A stretch of DNA of 64,000 bases from Solea solea. Its lineage: Eukaryota > Chordata > Actinopteri > Pleuronectiformes > Soleidae. Numbering within the stretch: position 1 is the first letter of the stretch; each line of letters starts with the position of its first letter. The notes beneath the pieces are model-generated. The model did no database searches and was not told where the DNA came from. It was given only the letters and a program-made list of their open reading frames with translations. Positions 32,999 through 47,000 of this stretch are shown piece by piece. Made by a program: the position numbers and the translations under genes. The DNA lies in NCBI RefSeq assembly GCF_958295425.1, contig NC_081134.1, positions 6,818,054-6,882,053 of the forward strand, given 5' to 3'.

Positions 32999-35900
32999 TG
33001 TTTTCTTAAGCGTGCAGGTTGTGTTTCACAGATGAAGCGCTCTCGCTTTCAGCAACCCCGAGAACTGAGCCAAAGTCAACAGTGTGAGGTCATCGCAACA
33101 CGCATAAGGAACCTGTTTTCTGTAGTTTTTAAAAAGAAAAAGTCTGGGCCATTAATTCAATTGTCCAGTGGTGAAAAATATGTTTTTCCATGATTTCATC
33201 CGAGAAAGATAAATGTCCATACGTGACACGGCGTTCTTGTTCATTTCTCAGGCTGACAAAGCAAGCGAGGAGCTAAAATGAAAAGTGGATTTAAAAACAA
33301 AACAAAACAAAACACAGGTTGTTGCGACCACAGGGGGTCCTGTGTAAAATACTGCTCACATTCAAGCAAGTGTTTCCTGTGCAGCTCAGACCCTGAGGTC
33401 AGCGTTACATGAGGCATAGAGGGGTAATCATAAAAATGCTTCACACAGTCACAATTATGTTCTTTATAAGTCAGGGCCTCCAACTTCCAGTTTTAGGGAA
33501 ATCATAAAGTTACACAAACATAAAAAAAAAAATCCGTCCAAAACGTGAGTGTCACTGAAAGGCCAGCATTATGAGCAGATAAGGTTTTACTGCATGTGTC
33601 AGCGCAATTAAATGTGATTTACAGTCAAATATAAAGACGATGTGGGGCGGGAGTGGCCGCACATTTCTTTTGCCAAAACACCTCAAATGTGAAGTGCAGA
33701 GGGATGGACACTAGACCCCATGGATGTGCTGCATCCATACTAAAGTCTTGGATGAATATTAATCAGGAATAAAAAGGCAGCAGCGGGCGTGTTTACATCC
33801 TCGTGGTGTAATCTGATTACCCCGTGAATAAGCCCGCAGCGTGCCTTGTGTGTGTTTGCATACACTGAGTCGCGGGTCATGAAAACAGCATTACATTACA
33901 TTACAAATGAGGCCACTGGGCCAGGGAATTCTTCAAGTTCACATGGCCCGTGGAAGGTCGTCACATGCAAACAAAGCGGCTCGAGAGTGAGGAGACCTCT
34001 GCATTTTTTACTGCACAATCAGGCCACAACATACTCAGTTCAGGTTCTCACAGGTTTGCCAACCCTCAAGAGAGACATTTGTCAAGTAACAAAAACAAAA
34101 ACATGAGGCCTTAAATCTTCAGTGTATAACCTTTGGTGATTGTTGATGTTATTATTCTGTGTAAAGTACCTTAAAGCGATACTTGAGTAAAAGAACAAGT
34201 ATGTTACCAGAGAATATGATATTTATATAATAGTTTATACAAAAAAAGTACTTAAGTACTTAAGTTCACAAATCCCTCTTCTCCCTGAAATGGTTTGATT
34301 AAACACCGAAGAAGTGTGTGGTCGTGTGTCTTGACTGGATCGTCTAGTCTGTGCTTTGTCAGGACTAAGACATAACAAAAGGAAAATGTAAAACAACTTA
34401 TTGTAAAACGGGTAAAAAATGACATCATTCCAAAGGCAGACTTGTCCATAAAACTGTTCTTTTTCATTTTCTTCAGGGAAAAAACTAACCAAATTTAAAT
34501 TATTTAAGCAATATAAACTGTAGGCTTGTAGTTTCCCTGTGTTTTCCACAGACTGTGCTTTTTCACCAAGTAGCTGCATAATTATCGCAGAAATACTCGA
34601 ATGCTATCTCTGCAGTCACCATGAAAGATTGAATAAGGACATTTCCTAAAATGAAGGCAAAACAAACCGATATGTTTTATAACAGTGTATAAAAAAAATA
34701 AGCAGAAAGAGAAATAGTGGAAAAACTCGCTCTGCTCATGAATTCTTAGTTAAGCGATCATGCTGCTCCGTGCATCTGTTTCCGGTTTGGAACCTGCAGA
34801 GAGATTAAATGAGTGTGGAGAAGTAATGGATCTCATATGTATGGAGGGGCCCATTTATATCCTGTAATTGTGTTGTGTTTATTCAAACCACAACATGAGG
34901 CTGAGAACGCATAAAAAAACAGTATTCACAGTCTATAAGAGACACAAAGAATTGATCATTTTCCACCAAAGCGGCATTAAAAAAGATTTAATTACATCTA
35001 CTTCTAACGTGCAATGTCACATAAGCTGTGTGAATGCATTCAAGGCCGGCCTTTACACAAACAAATCACCCGTGCTGCCTGACAACAGGGGTCATCAATA
35101 GATTCCTGCTGCATCTATCTTTGTTGTTTAAACAGATGGCGGCGGCACCGGGAGCTTGTGCTGTGCCTGATCGAAAAGCTTGATAGGAAAGAGCCCAGAG
35201 GAGCCAGTGTCAGAGGCCACGGGGCCCAGTGGAGTCTAAGCACATTAACATTCCTGAATAAACAACCCCAGGGAGCGTTATTGTGGAGACCTTAAACAAG
35301 ATTTTCCTCCTCGAATGCAGGAGAGTGGCCGGGAATCACTCTGTCGTTTCCATCGCCCCAGGTCAGGAGGAGCTCAAGAACCCGGTGCCAAGAATCCTGT
35401 CATTCCTTAGGAAGAAATCTACCTCCAATATTTTGCACCCCATGAAAAAATTCTGGTTTGATGTCAGTCAGGTAGAAGTTATTCTTCATTTAATTTAATT
35501 TAATTTAATGAAAGTATGCTTATGTCAGTGCATGGTATATAGAAATGTAAAACTGTGACGTACAAAAGCCAATTGTGTTGTATTTAGAATTGTCATACAT
35601 TCATTTTAATAGCGCACCTTTTAGGTTGTGTTCCTAATAATTCTGCAATATTTAATCTTCACATTCTTTTCCAAACATCTATAATTAGTTAAAAAAAAAG
35701 AAAAAAAAAAGTATAATTTTGTGTCATGTCTGGAAACAAACAAAAAAACAAACAAACAAACAAACAAACAATGCTGAAACAAGTCATCATCCTCAGTCAG
35801 GCCTGTCATTAGACAAATGCAGAGATCACTACTAAATACATGTACTACAAAAATGCTATATTGATAGATGGAAAAAAAAACAGCAATACTGATTAAGGTA

Positions 35901-36042
35901 AAATTCAATACTGATACCACAGGGAGAGAGGATGTAAACATTGATCGATGCAGAATCTCATTTTAACAACATCGATGTCTCGTAGCTAAAAGTGTCTGTT
36001 CACCATTAGGCAGGTTGTTGTTTTTCCCCTCTGTGAACTGAA

Positions 36043-36044
<2 letters not shown>

Positions 36045-36083
<39 letters not shown>

Positions 36084-36130
36084 TAAATATATATATATAT
36101 ATACATATATATGTATATATATAAATATAA
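36045..36130. repeat. TA microsatellite, interrupted
   Basis: About 85 nt of (TA)n with CATATATAAATA-type interruptions. Confidence 0.95.
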
Positions 36131-39100
36131 AACAGTTGGGTTTCGGAGGCTCAAAGATGCTAAACCAATTTACTTGAGAGTGTGTAACTGCAGAGTTAGC
36201 TGCTAATCCTCCAGCGGTTTGTCTGCAAGTGACTTTCTTTCACATTGTACATGGTAATTTGATCTATTGCTAAAAATTATTGATCAGCGCAGATTCAATA
36301 TCACAGGTAAGGAGAAAAGAACTGACACGGAATATCTTCATCTTCCCATACGTCGGACAGGCCTGTAAAAAAAAAACATCCAATCATATTGTACGGTCTG
36401 AATTAATTAATTAGATCGTGATCAATCAAACCGCCCCACCCTCCAAAAAAGTACCGAAAGTTACCGATGCTACGCAGGGCTCATGAATCGGCGTTCGTTG
36501 GGCGTTCCTGCGCTCTGGAGGCGTGGCTTCAGAGGGAAGTCTGGACTTTGGAATTCAAAATGTAGCCTGTTTTTCCAGGATCTCCAAACCTACCTTTAAA
36601 CGAGAAAATGCAGTGTACAGTGACTCTAGGAACACATACTACCATATTACTGGTGATTCTGTATTTAGGTGTCACTGTCTCACATTAAACCTTTATTATA
36701 TTCACACACAGAAAAATTGTTTTTCACAGTTCTTCGGTCCAGTATTGGTTGTTTTTTTGAATTCCCTTTGCACATCACCCCTGAACAACCTGCCAAACAG
36801 CTGACTGGTGGACCTGCATGCAACCCCCTATCATTCAACAGCTCTACTTCTTCTCAGAGTCGGTTGTCGTCAAATCCAGCTCCATGTCCTTCTCCCCCTC
36901 AGTGTTTTGGGGCTTGTGACGTCTGAAGAGGAGGCAGAACCTACTAAAAGGATTCCTGTGGATCAGCCTGGAGCTCTGTTATTGTACAGCTTGGAGCTCA
37001 GTAGATATGAGCCGAGTCCAACCTTTCCCTCCCCTGGTGATTCACACATTCCTGGTGGTGGAGGTCAGCTCTGAGTGGTGGGGGGGGGGGGGGGGGACTG
37101 GAGCACTACCGCTCCAGACACATCATTGTGCAAATTATACTGCTGTACTCTATTTCTCTTTTTTTCACCTTAAAGCACAGGGAGGCATTTTGTAAGTGGT
37201 CTTTTCCCCGAGTCTGTGGCCTGAAAGGTCACAACAAAACGCCATGAGAAAGAAAGTGAAGAAGGTCATAAGCTTCTGTCCAGGTGCCAAAAGAAACACA
37301 GGTTCCAGTGAGAGTGAGTGTGGTCCATGAAAATGTAAAGTTAATCACAGAGGGATAGTTATAACCAGGCTCTTTGCTTTTCTTTTCTCAACTTTTCTGT
37401 CCTGTCTCAGGCTTCACCCTTCCGCCGTTCCTCTGGTCACAGCTGAAAACACAGCTGAAATTAAACTCCACACCCCTGCAATGTACTGTTTACATGCAAA
37501 ACATTTACATTTGATTGGCACTTTCAATCTTCTTCTTATCATTTCAACCACAAATCCTCCTCCATATGCTGACATGTGACCTCACTGGTGATAGCAACCA
37601 GCACGAACAACCTCCAATCACCCTCCTCATGTCAGCCGCGGAACAACATGCGGCACCAGGAGATAAAGAACATCATGGGTGTGATGTTGCTGTGCAGAGC
37701 ATATGGAGAGCATCACGGCGCGCTGATCGCGATGTTTGATGGAGTTCAGTGTTGGTGTTCCGTCAGCAGTACACGGTATCCTTCTTGGCCCCTGTTCCCA
37801 TGGGGCTCCTTCAAACACACGTGGGGGTAATTTGTCCAAATTCTGCAGCAGAAAATGAAATAAGAGAAGATAAAGCGGCCTCGGGATTTGGAGGCTGGAA
37901 ATCAGTTTTTAAAGGTTTGGACTTAGTGGGGGTACAGATCTTCAGAGGCTGCAGAGAGAAGGGACTTACCGTGACAAATGGCTTTCAAGTAACCTAATCG
38001 TATGTGGGTCAAGAGATTTCATGGAAGCTGCTGCAGCACTGTCATCACGAGGGAAACCAAAGGCCGCCTGTGTGGAACAGGTTGAAAATAGAATGGATAT
38101 CCAATATATAGAAATACAATAGCACTTCCCTATTGTGGAAAAGGTTTCCACTTAATGTAAGACAGAGGAAAAAAACCCTGTAACAAATGTTTGGGAGAAT
38201 CAGTGTCGGCTGAGTGCCTTGTTTTATCATCTATTTTCCTCTAAATGGGAGCACAATTTACAAAATTGACATCATGCACTATTGAAGAAGACCTGAAACT
38301 AGTAAATTAACAATTAACTTATCATGAAAATGTTGATGTGACATTGTAGATCAATTTCTTTTTGCTATTTTTTGGCTATTCAGTACATTCTTACTTCTTA
38401 CTTGTCCTCAACCAGCAAACCAGAGGACTACGTACAATTTTGGGTATCTGAACAATATACAATTGTATTATTGGTATCAAAGGGTCATGGGTTGTCCAAA
38501 ATGAAAATGATTCATTCCTTATGGATAAATTCAGAGTAGATTTCTGCCCAACGACAAGTCAGAACACTTATTTGTCCACTGTCAAGAAAATATATAATTT
38601 CCATGAATCTTTAGGGGCGTTATGTCGTAAAACATCACGCTTCTGCAGGTCACACTGTGATGCTCATCTTCTTATCAACACAGTAATAACCAAACGTAAC
38701 ATGTATTAGAAATCCTTTCCAATCATCAGGAGTGGAAGTCTCAAGGTTCATGAGGAATTATCTCACTGCCTCACAAGACAAAGGGTTGTGGTCAAAAGGA
38801 ATGTGATGCTGCTTTACAACAATGTTCACAGCAGTAACATCGACTCAGAGGTTGGTATCCACACAATGTGGTTTGGGACGACAGACTGCGCCAAAATCAC
38901 AACCCTGAGGCCTCAACAGCAATAAAAGATGCTGTAAAGAAGGAGCGATTTGGACTGTTAGCTGTGCATCCACGGCGTGACTTTCATTTTCAGCACAGCA
39001 TGGGACGTCCCACATGGGCTGCCTGGTTAAGGTGTTGACGTAGAGCCGGAAAAAAAAAAAGCCAAGGAAAGAATTTGACTGTCAACAAAACGGTTTCATT

Positions 39101-39939
39101 TAAATCCAAGCCTTGATGACATTTTGACTCCCGGTCAGTGTAGCCCCCCCCCCCGTCTTCATGTCCATGACGCCTGAAAGGTTGTGATGGCAGAGATTTG
39201 GCCTCCCTCTTGGTGTTTACATTCTCCAGACACAGGGGAGGATGGAGAGAAAAAGAGGGAAAAATGGAAACAGAGAGAGAGAGAGAGAGAGGGAATTACT
39301 TGCAGCTGTGGCGCTGCAACCCAACGCCGTCCAAGACTGAGGACCTCTGGGCATGGACACAATACATTATGGCAAACATCAGGGTTTAGAATCCTATTTT
39401 ATGAGGGGTGTTTGCATGTATTGTATGTGTAGGGGAATAACTTTTAAACATGTTTAAAGCCTGCTGTTTTCCCTTTGCTTTTGTTTCGGTTCGAGTCACC
39501 AAAACATTTGCAAGTGATGAATGTACGCGTACACTACTGGAGGGACTTGAGAGGAGGTGCATTTCTGTGTATGTGTTTCAGTTGGTCGTCCTGGAAACTG
39601 ACTGTGTGCCACGAGCCGAGCAAAGAAAAACTCTCTTAAAGTCTGAGAGCTTGGCGCGGCGCAAAAACCAGAGGTCTCCTGAGGAGCCGAGGCCAGTCGC
39701 GGTGGTGTTCTGTGAATAAGAAAAAAAACCAAAACATGCCCGGGGGACATTTAAAGAGGTCACTTATCAGCGAGAGAATTTGGAGGGTGTGCCTCACTTC
39801 CTGCTAGCATCTGTCATGGAGAGGACAAATGCCAGTGGTGTGATGTGTCGTCAAACTCCATGACAGGCTTCATGTTCAATGTTGGACCAGTGAGCAGCTT
39901 TATTGAGGAATGAACCAGGTCCGCTCTTTCCTTTTCTTC

Positions 39940-40170
39940 CATATTATTTTTTTTACATTTACATTTAAGATGCTCTTGGACGAGCAGGGTCTTCAAGATC
40001 TTCTTGAGGGACGCCCCTATTCTGGTAGCGCTCGGTAGGTCATTCCGCCAGCATGGAACGACACACGAAAAGAGTCTGGATTGGCTTGTATGGGGTGTTG
40101 GCAACGCCAGACAACAATCCTTTGATGAACGGAGTAGTCGAGGGGTAACATAAGCCTTTTTATCTGAACT
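39940..40170 (-). mobile_element. Decayed LINE ORF2 C-terminal fragment
   Basis: The minus strand encodes RLFSCVVPCWRNDLPSATR followed by a Ser-Leu-Lys-rich end. This is the usual pattern of the C-terminal end of fish non-LTR retrotransposon ORF2 (a VVPRWWNDLP-like block, then SLxxFKKxLKTxL). It lies within a 145-codon open frame with no other gene-like character. Family not determined. Confidence 0.5.
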
Positions 40171-40262
40171 GTCTGAACTTTTTGTCAAATGCAGGCCAAA
40201 ACAAAGAAGGAGTAACCAGTAAAGCAGTCCTCTATTTGTTACATTAAGCATTCAGTACTAAG

Positions 40263-40620
40263 GCCGTAGTCCGACTAAGACAGGCAATCGGAGGAAGGAG
40301 AAAATCCATTTATTGGCCGTGTATGTCTTTGACTCCGCCTCCGTAGGTGGCGCTGTATCTCTCTATAAGCCAGTGCGTATTGAGTCAGTTTCCTGTTGAC
40401 CTTTATGTCGCAGAATCGTGATACACATCCGGCAACAGCACTGCAGCTCATACGTCGTCTCCTCCTACTTCCGTGACTAAGCGTATACATGCAGGAGTAA
40501 TTGGACTATGAATCGCATTATCCAGGTGTGTTAGTCTGACTAACTGAAGACTATCTCGATTTTAGTCGGACTATCATGTTTACATGACATTAAGAAAACC
40601 AAATTATTGTCTTAGTCTGT
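40263..40620. mobile_element. Candidate non-autonomous DNA transposon (MITE-like)
   Basis: The left end reads TAGTCCGACTAAGACAGGC. The right end, reverse complemented, reads TTTTAGACAGACTAAGACAA. The two share an inverted GACTAAGACA core about 350 bp apart. Internal copies of TAGTCTGACTAAC and TTTAGTCGGACTA lie near 40530-40573. No transposase is encoded. A further lone copy of the end motif lies at 46095-46120. Confidence 0.55.
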
Positions 40621-42181
40621 CTAAAATCAGACTTTTATTAACGTGCATTGAAATACACAGACTATTTGTTTAACACTACGTCTTTAGGTGTGTATATGTG
40701 TGTGTGTAGAGATTAACAATGAACGAGAATAACTGATCACTTCAGAACAACCACAACAGAGCTCCACAGTCCATGAGAGGAATTTGTAAATCACACGGGG
40801 TAATAACCTTACAAATACCAGGGGTTGAACTGTGGTGCGAAAAACACAACAACTGTTTTTCCTCCAAACCACATGAAAAGGAACCCACTATTAGAATGTT
40901 AAGCTCTGCTGGTCAAGAAAGAAATGAGTCCAGCTGAATACGTGAAGGAAACGGAGCTGTGCCATTTGTTGGTCTGGTTCATACAAAAAATATCCTCGCG
41001 CTGCCGTCTCTATCGCTTTCAATTACAGTCGACTACATTTTTCGACAAAATCTTTTACCAGTGATGGGTTTATTGGAGCAGGTCAAGACTGGTTCACATA
41101 AGATAAACATTTTGTTAAGCCTTTGGTAATAGAAGTGAACGTTTTGGCGAACAGAGAGAAAACGCCACTCAGGAAATAAAGGCATTACCATTTTTGGTAG
41201 CACAGACGTTCTTACGCCCCTGTTTGAATCACTCAGATCAAAACACCCTTGTGTTTGGTTTGGAGCAAAGAGGGAGAAAGAGAGATGAAAATATATGTCA
41301 CTCAGACGACGGTAACAAGTTACAGGCCAGGTTCCAGACTGTTTGGATTGGGGAGAACATCAAAAGATGTTGACTCACTCGCTCGCACTTAAACTGCCCG
41401 ACTTCAAGCTGAAGTGCACGAATATTACAGTTGAACAAATGACATGGAAAACATTGTCAAATCTTGATAAAGAAAACGACTAGTGACAAACTGTAACAGG
41501 TGAAAATGAATATTATGATACAATAAAACCTAAGATCTATAACGGATCTATAACATGTCTAAGAGTATTACTTAGACATGTACCTGGTTAAGACACTGGA
41601 AAGAGCAGTTTAGAAGTTATCATATAAGACGGTTGCTCCACAGCAGAATCACTCCTTAGTAAGGTCCTAAAATCTGAACGTAACTTGCAGCTTTTGAAAC
41701 AAATCAGTTCTAATCTTTCTGGACAATGCGCCTGATCCACTGAAAACCGTGGCTCACGTGAACGCATTAGCCCCCCCCCCATGAACCCACTCGTACACTG
41801 ACCGTTAACTCCGGACTGTGCACTATATAAACTGTATAATGGAGAAAAGTCACCTTACACTGGATAATGTAAGACGTTCAGTCAAATAATGCTGCTTCTA
41901 AGCATTCTCATATGTGTATATACGCCCCTCCTCCTGCATAGTTTCTGTGTGGAGTATATATTATTCCAGAGGGCCGTTGGGGAGAAGGGTTACAGCCTGG
42001 AATGTACACCATTTCCCCACAGGAAGTTAAGCATGAAGTCTACCATTACCCCACACCCAGATCTCTCCATCACACCAGCAGCTCGCCTGCTTCTGGATTC
42101 TAAAACAAAAGTCAAGAGGTATGCACGCTTTCACATAGGCCACACAAAATTAACATCAGCTGCGTTCGATGTTTCGTTTCA

Positions 42182-42187
42182 TTTATT
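42182..42187 (-). terminator. plpp3: Candidate distal poly(A) signal of plpp3
   Basis: TTTATT on the plus strand is AATAAA on the gene strand. Using it would give a 3' UTR of about 1.8 kb, in line with the long 3' UTR of mammalian PLPP3. A nearer hexamer lies at 43457-43462. Confidence 0.4.
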
Positions 42188-44010
42188 CAAGACACTTTAT
42201 CTTTGATACGTCTTACACAGTTTGTACAAAATATCACATGACATTACAAAAATAGTGAAATACATTTTTTTTTAATATAAGTGTAATGAAGACGTCTACA
42301 CGGAGAGCTTTGTTTTTAAACTTAACATTCACAAGTTGTCAGCTTGACCGGATGACGTCTGCCAAGATGTGTCTCTTTAAAGCAGCATGTTTGACGTTTA
42401 CACAGGTCTCGACACAAAGTCATAGTGGGCATTTCTATATTCTTTCAAAGGACACACTGTATATACATAAAGACGGTATTTTTACCATTCTGTATAAAAG
42501 TATACAGACTCGTTTTTCTATCAATGTCAGATTTAAGTTGGAGTCAGTTAAAACTAAGCAAGGATGACACTTTCAGTCAGTGGTTTTCAGGATTATTTCT
42601 GCTTAAACATTAACTACATCGATATCATACAATCAAATTAGCATGACGACTCTTTAAAGCTTCAATGTTAGGATTTTTGTCTGTAATACACAGTTATTTT
42701 CAGGCCTCTTGTGTTACTCTACAAGGTCTTATGAGCTAAAAACAAACAAAAACCAAAATAACCATTAAACTGAGCTTATGTCTAGAAAAAAATGATTGTA
42801 CCTGACCACTGTTCTAGTCCCCGTCTTACTTTGAAAGTATATAAATGTTGATATATCACAGGATATCACAGGATTTCTCAGTGTTGTGAATACTCATATT
42901 GATTCGTAACAGTAAAAATACATGTAGAGTAGATGATGCTTCTTTTTTTTTTTTTCCACAGTGTTCCAGTCTCGAGTTACATGTGTCTGTTGGAGCAGGT
43001 GCCCGGTCTCTGGTTGGACAGAGAGGCAATAAACACGGAAATATATAGACATGACATTAATACACACTGGCGCACACACACACGCACGGAAAGGCCTCAC
43101 CCAAATATACACACAGACATGCATACGGGGGACACAGCTGATGCTCCCACTCTCTCACACACTCTCACCTAACGCTTGCGAGCGCCCGCGTGGTACATAT
43201 AACACAGTCATTTCATTAAATGGCTCAGTGGGGGCTCGTCCTATCCAGCAGAAAGAGGCCCACGTCCAACATTTAAACCCTCACTGCACTTTCCACCGAC
43301 TGTAACTCATGTGCACACTTTAAGGAACACATTATGGACGTAATAAAAGCTTACAAAAGGCGTACGAAGCTTTCCGAAAGCTTCACTTCAGGATCATTCA
43401 AGTGGTGACAAACAGTACTGAGTTTAACTACAATAGTGCTATAACATACACGTACGTTTATTTGACGTAATACTTTCGTTTGTATTAAAACCAAACTTAA
43501 AGAATATCCTTCCTAATATCAAGGAATTTGTTGGGTGTTTTTTTTTTTGGCACAAACTGCTTGCATTTGTCACACAGTGAGTGAGTGAGTGGGTGAGTGG
43601 CAGGAATACGAGTATAGCTCCCATGCTGACTGCAGCTGAGGGGTGAGGGCTTCGTTTACAGCTGCCATTTCTCAGTTTGGTTTCATTTCAGACCTTAGTC
43701 CACAGAGAAGAGGCAGATTTCTTTCACAAACAGGAGAGGAGGGACAAATATCACACGATCGCTCTCTCTTTTCCACATTAAAATGTCTGGTAAGACGAAG
43801 GAAAAGGATTCCATTGAGAGAGCTCACTGCAACTGGCTTGATTGTTTTTTTTCCGCAGCCTCCTCTTGTCCTTTGAGATATTCAACATTCCATATTTGTC
43901 TGCACTATCCAGATTGTTGGGGTTTATCTTATCCAGTATGGACCAGTGGCTTTAGTAGTGATTTGAATGGCACAGGTCAGGGTTCTTATACAGTCAGTCA
44001 GCAGCATTCT

Positions 44011-47000
44011 CTATGCCATGATGAGATGGTTGCTTCGTTCTCTGATATCTGCCGGAGAGACGAGATCTTTCTTCACTGGAGTTGGCAGTTGGGTGGAACG
44101 TCTTCCTTTCTGCTTAAACAAGTCTGATACAAAGAAAACCTGGGGGGGAAAAAACGAACAATAATAAAAAACACGTCCATGAAAATCTCAATAAATAAAA
44201 TGTCCCGTTTCTTTTTTCTGGGGAACTTCCCTTTACAAATATATTACGGCGTTCCACAAGACACTGTACTTGGTCCCTTTGTTTTCCATGCAGACCCTAT
44301 TCATTTTAATTTACAAGTGAATTACAGAACATAACTTTCACCGTTATGTGAAACTGACATAAAATATAAATCTTATGCGACTTCCTCAGTACAGAGTAGG
44401 ACTGCTTCACTGCCTTTGTTAGAAACTTCAACTACTGTTTTCATCCACAAAGAATGTTTTTTAAAGTGTTATCTTCCTATCATAACATATACAGTTAATT
44501 TAAATGTTTTCAATACTAAATCAAAACATTTAATGTTCATTACAACGGCAATGTTTGATAATGAAATATTGGCCTAAGTTTCGAACCTATGTAGTGGCTG
44601 TAGTTTAAACAATCAAATTCAAGGACTCTCCAGGCCCAATTTCCTCAAATTGAACGAGCGAATGTACGGACACGGCTTAAGATGCAAGGGAAACTTGTAA
44701 GAGCCGCTTCGCTCATGACGTCCACTTTTATTGGATTGACAGGCTTTGTCATTTTCAGGCATCACCTAATTTGCAAGTAGTATTTTATCTAATATATAAT
44801 TATGTAACCTCTAATGTCTAAGTGTACAAAGAAACGATGTTTATTCAAGTGGAACACTAGAAAATTTACCTGAGATTTACTCATGGTGATATTCAAATTC
44901 CAACATCCAATCGAAATCAGTCAACAAAAACAAATACTTAAAAGGCATCACTCACTATGCAGTAGGCCACCAGGGATCCCTGTATAAAACCTGCCAGAAC
45001 ATCAGTGGGGTGGTGCTTGTGATCAGAGACACGCGACAACCCAGTGTAGAAAGACATCATGATAAGAGTGAACTGGGTCAGAGGGCGCAGCAGGCGGGCG
45101 CCGTGCCAAGTGAAACGAGACTGCAGGTAAAACTGTTTAAAAAGACACAATTGTGATTTCATATAGTATTTATATATAGTGCATTATGCATTCATGTTAA
45201 AAACAAAACAAAAACAAAAAAACAACAACTCACCACCAGGTATAGCATGGTGTACATCGAGAACGACGCGTGTCCCGAAAAGAAAGACTTCCTAAAGGAC
45301 ACAGAACAATCAGCATTATAAGATGTATAATCTGTAAAAAATATGATTTCACAAGACTTGTTACTGTACCTGGCTTCTTGAACTTTGTTATCTGGTCCCT
45401 GACACTGGTAGTCAGTGATATAACCCAGCGAGCAGTTGATAGTAGCGAAGTCAGGTTTGCACACATCAAGGAAGTGCGGGCGCATGCGGCCCACGGACAC
45501 TTTGGCGATGTCGGTGAAGGACTGACTGATGGCGCAGCCAAAGATGAACACCCCGACCTGCTTATAGAGAGCAGAAATGTAGGGGTTTCCCACAAAAGAC
45601 TTGGAGCCCTCGTTCAGAAAGTAGATCCTGTAGCTTTCGCCAATGATGATCTGAAAGGACAGTGAAGGTGTCGGTGAGAACCAGGGTTTTTACAACAGCT
45701 CCTTACAATTACTCAGTTATTATTAGTAGAGTGCTCAGTGAGAATGTGTGAGTGCAATTCAGCAAAAACCTTGTGAAAAATAGGACAATGCTTGAAAAAA
45801 AAACACAGATGGGAATTAAGTTTATTGAATGAAGATATTCTTATTGAATGGAGATGTTCCTGTTTTACATGGCAGATAGTTGGCAGCATGTTGAGTGCCA
45901 TTCTGGGTCGTCCTATAGTCCATTAAATGATTCAGTTATATTTTATTCAATATTCTTTCAGGTGGCAGAACGTGAACTTGGTCACCTTGTAACTTGGAAC
46001 CTGGGAACTGTGGAGAATCCGCAGAGCTCCAAGGATTATTTGTGTCAGATTGAACATATACATAGAATAATAAGGCAAGGATAAACTGAAGGTCCAACTT
46101 TAGTCTGACTAAGACAATAATTAGATCTATGTAAATGTACTGACTGTCACTTTTGAATGCAAGGTTTGAATTAGGAAATTAGTAACTGTGTGTAAAGAGA
46201 AGGAGTAGGGAGAAGATTCATGAACAAACCCTCAAGCTATTGTTAATTTCAGAGGGACAGAATTAAATCAAAAAGTCTGTGATTCTGTGGGGAAGGACAT
46301 TTGAAACCAGGTCATACTGAGCTTGTTCGTTCAAAGATCCAAAATGTTATACTGGATATTATTAGAACAGTTCAAAAAGAAAGCTTTAAAGCGGTTAAAG
46401 TACCGGTACATACTTTATTCTTCATTCTACTTCTGAGAGGTAACTTTAACTGTCCACTGTGTATAGTTTTCTGTAAGTGTGTAAATAAACCACTATCTAA
46501 AACCGACGATTGACGGGTAAGTCACACTTAGGGGGAGATGGATTGCCATAACTCGCAACAGCTGTTCAAGCTCAGAAAATGCCTCCCCAACCCCTCTGCT
46601 CCCATGTTCCCTTTCAGGCTCTCACAAACTAAAGTAGTGGAGAGAAATGGTGAAAAGCGTATGGGAGATTTACAGGGAGAGAGTGAAGGGATGGAGGGCA
46701 CGCTGACAGAGGGGGAGGACAGAAAGCAAAAAAAGTAGGAATGTAAGAAAAGGAGAAAGGAAAAAGCAAAGAGGAAGGTAAAGGGAGGAATGAGGTCTGG
46801 GGTGGGAGAGAGCGTAGGGAGGGAGTTGGGGAGGCATTGCTGGTTCTAATCAGCAGAAGCGCTGAGCTAGGCAACGTGTCTGATTTTGGTGGCCAGACTC
46901 CACCAGGGCGCATGTCGGGGGCACGTTTGTTTTTCACTGCTCCAACTCCCTCGAAAACATCTCCAATTTCACAAGGGATGTCTGGCTGTTTTCATGTTAG

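Larger units (their letters stand above)
30214..42180. other. Gene-poor interval between lurap1 and the plpp3 3' UTR
   Basis: No exon was recognised in about 12 kb on either strand. It contains microsatellites and decayed repeats (listed separately) and long stretches, notably about 33.5-35.5 kb and 37.2-39.0 kb, with almost no simple repeats. In human, PLPP3 also borders a gene desert on its 3' side, so regulatory elements may lie here, but none can be named from the sequence alone. Confidence 0.6.

Noticed and set aside
39814..40251. 145-codon minus-strand frame with an apparent hydrophobic N terminus
   Set aside because: Its middle is a decayed LINE ORF2 tail and the rest is unrelated; the signal-like start is chance.
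45848..46084. 78-codon plus-strand frame in plpp3 intron 2
   Set aside because: No recognisable family, no splice context, and it lies inside an intron of the opposite strand.
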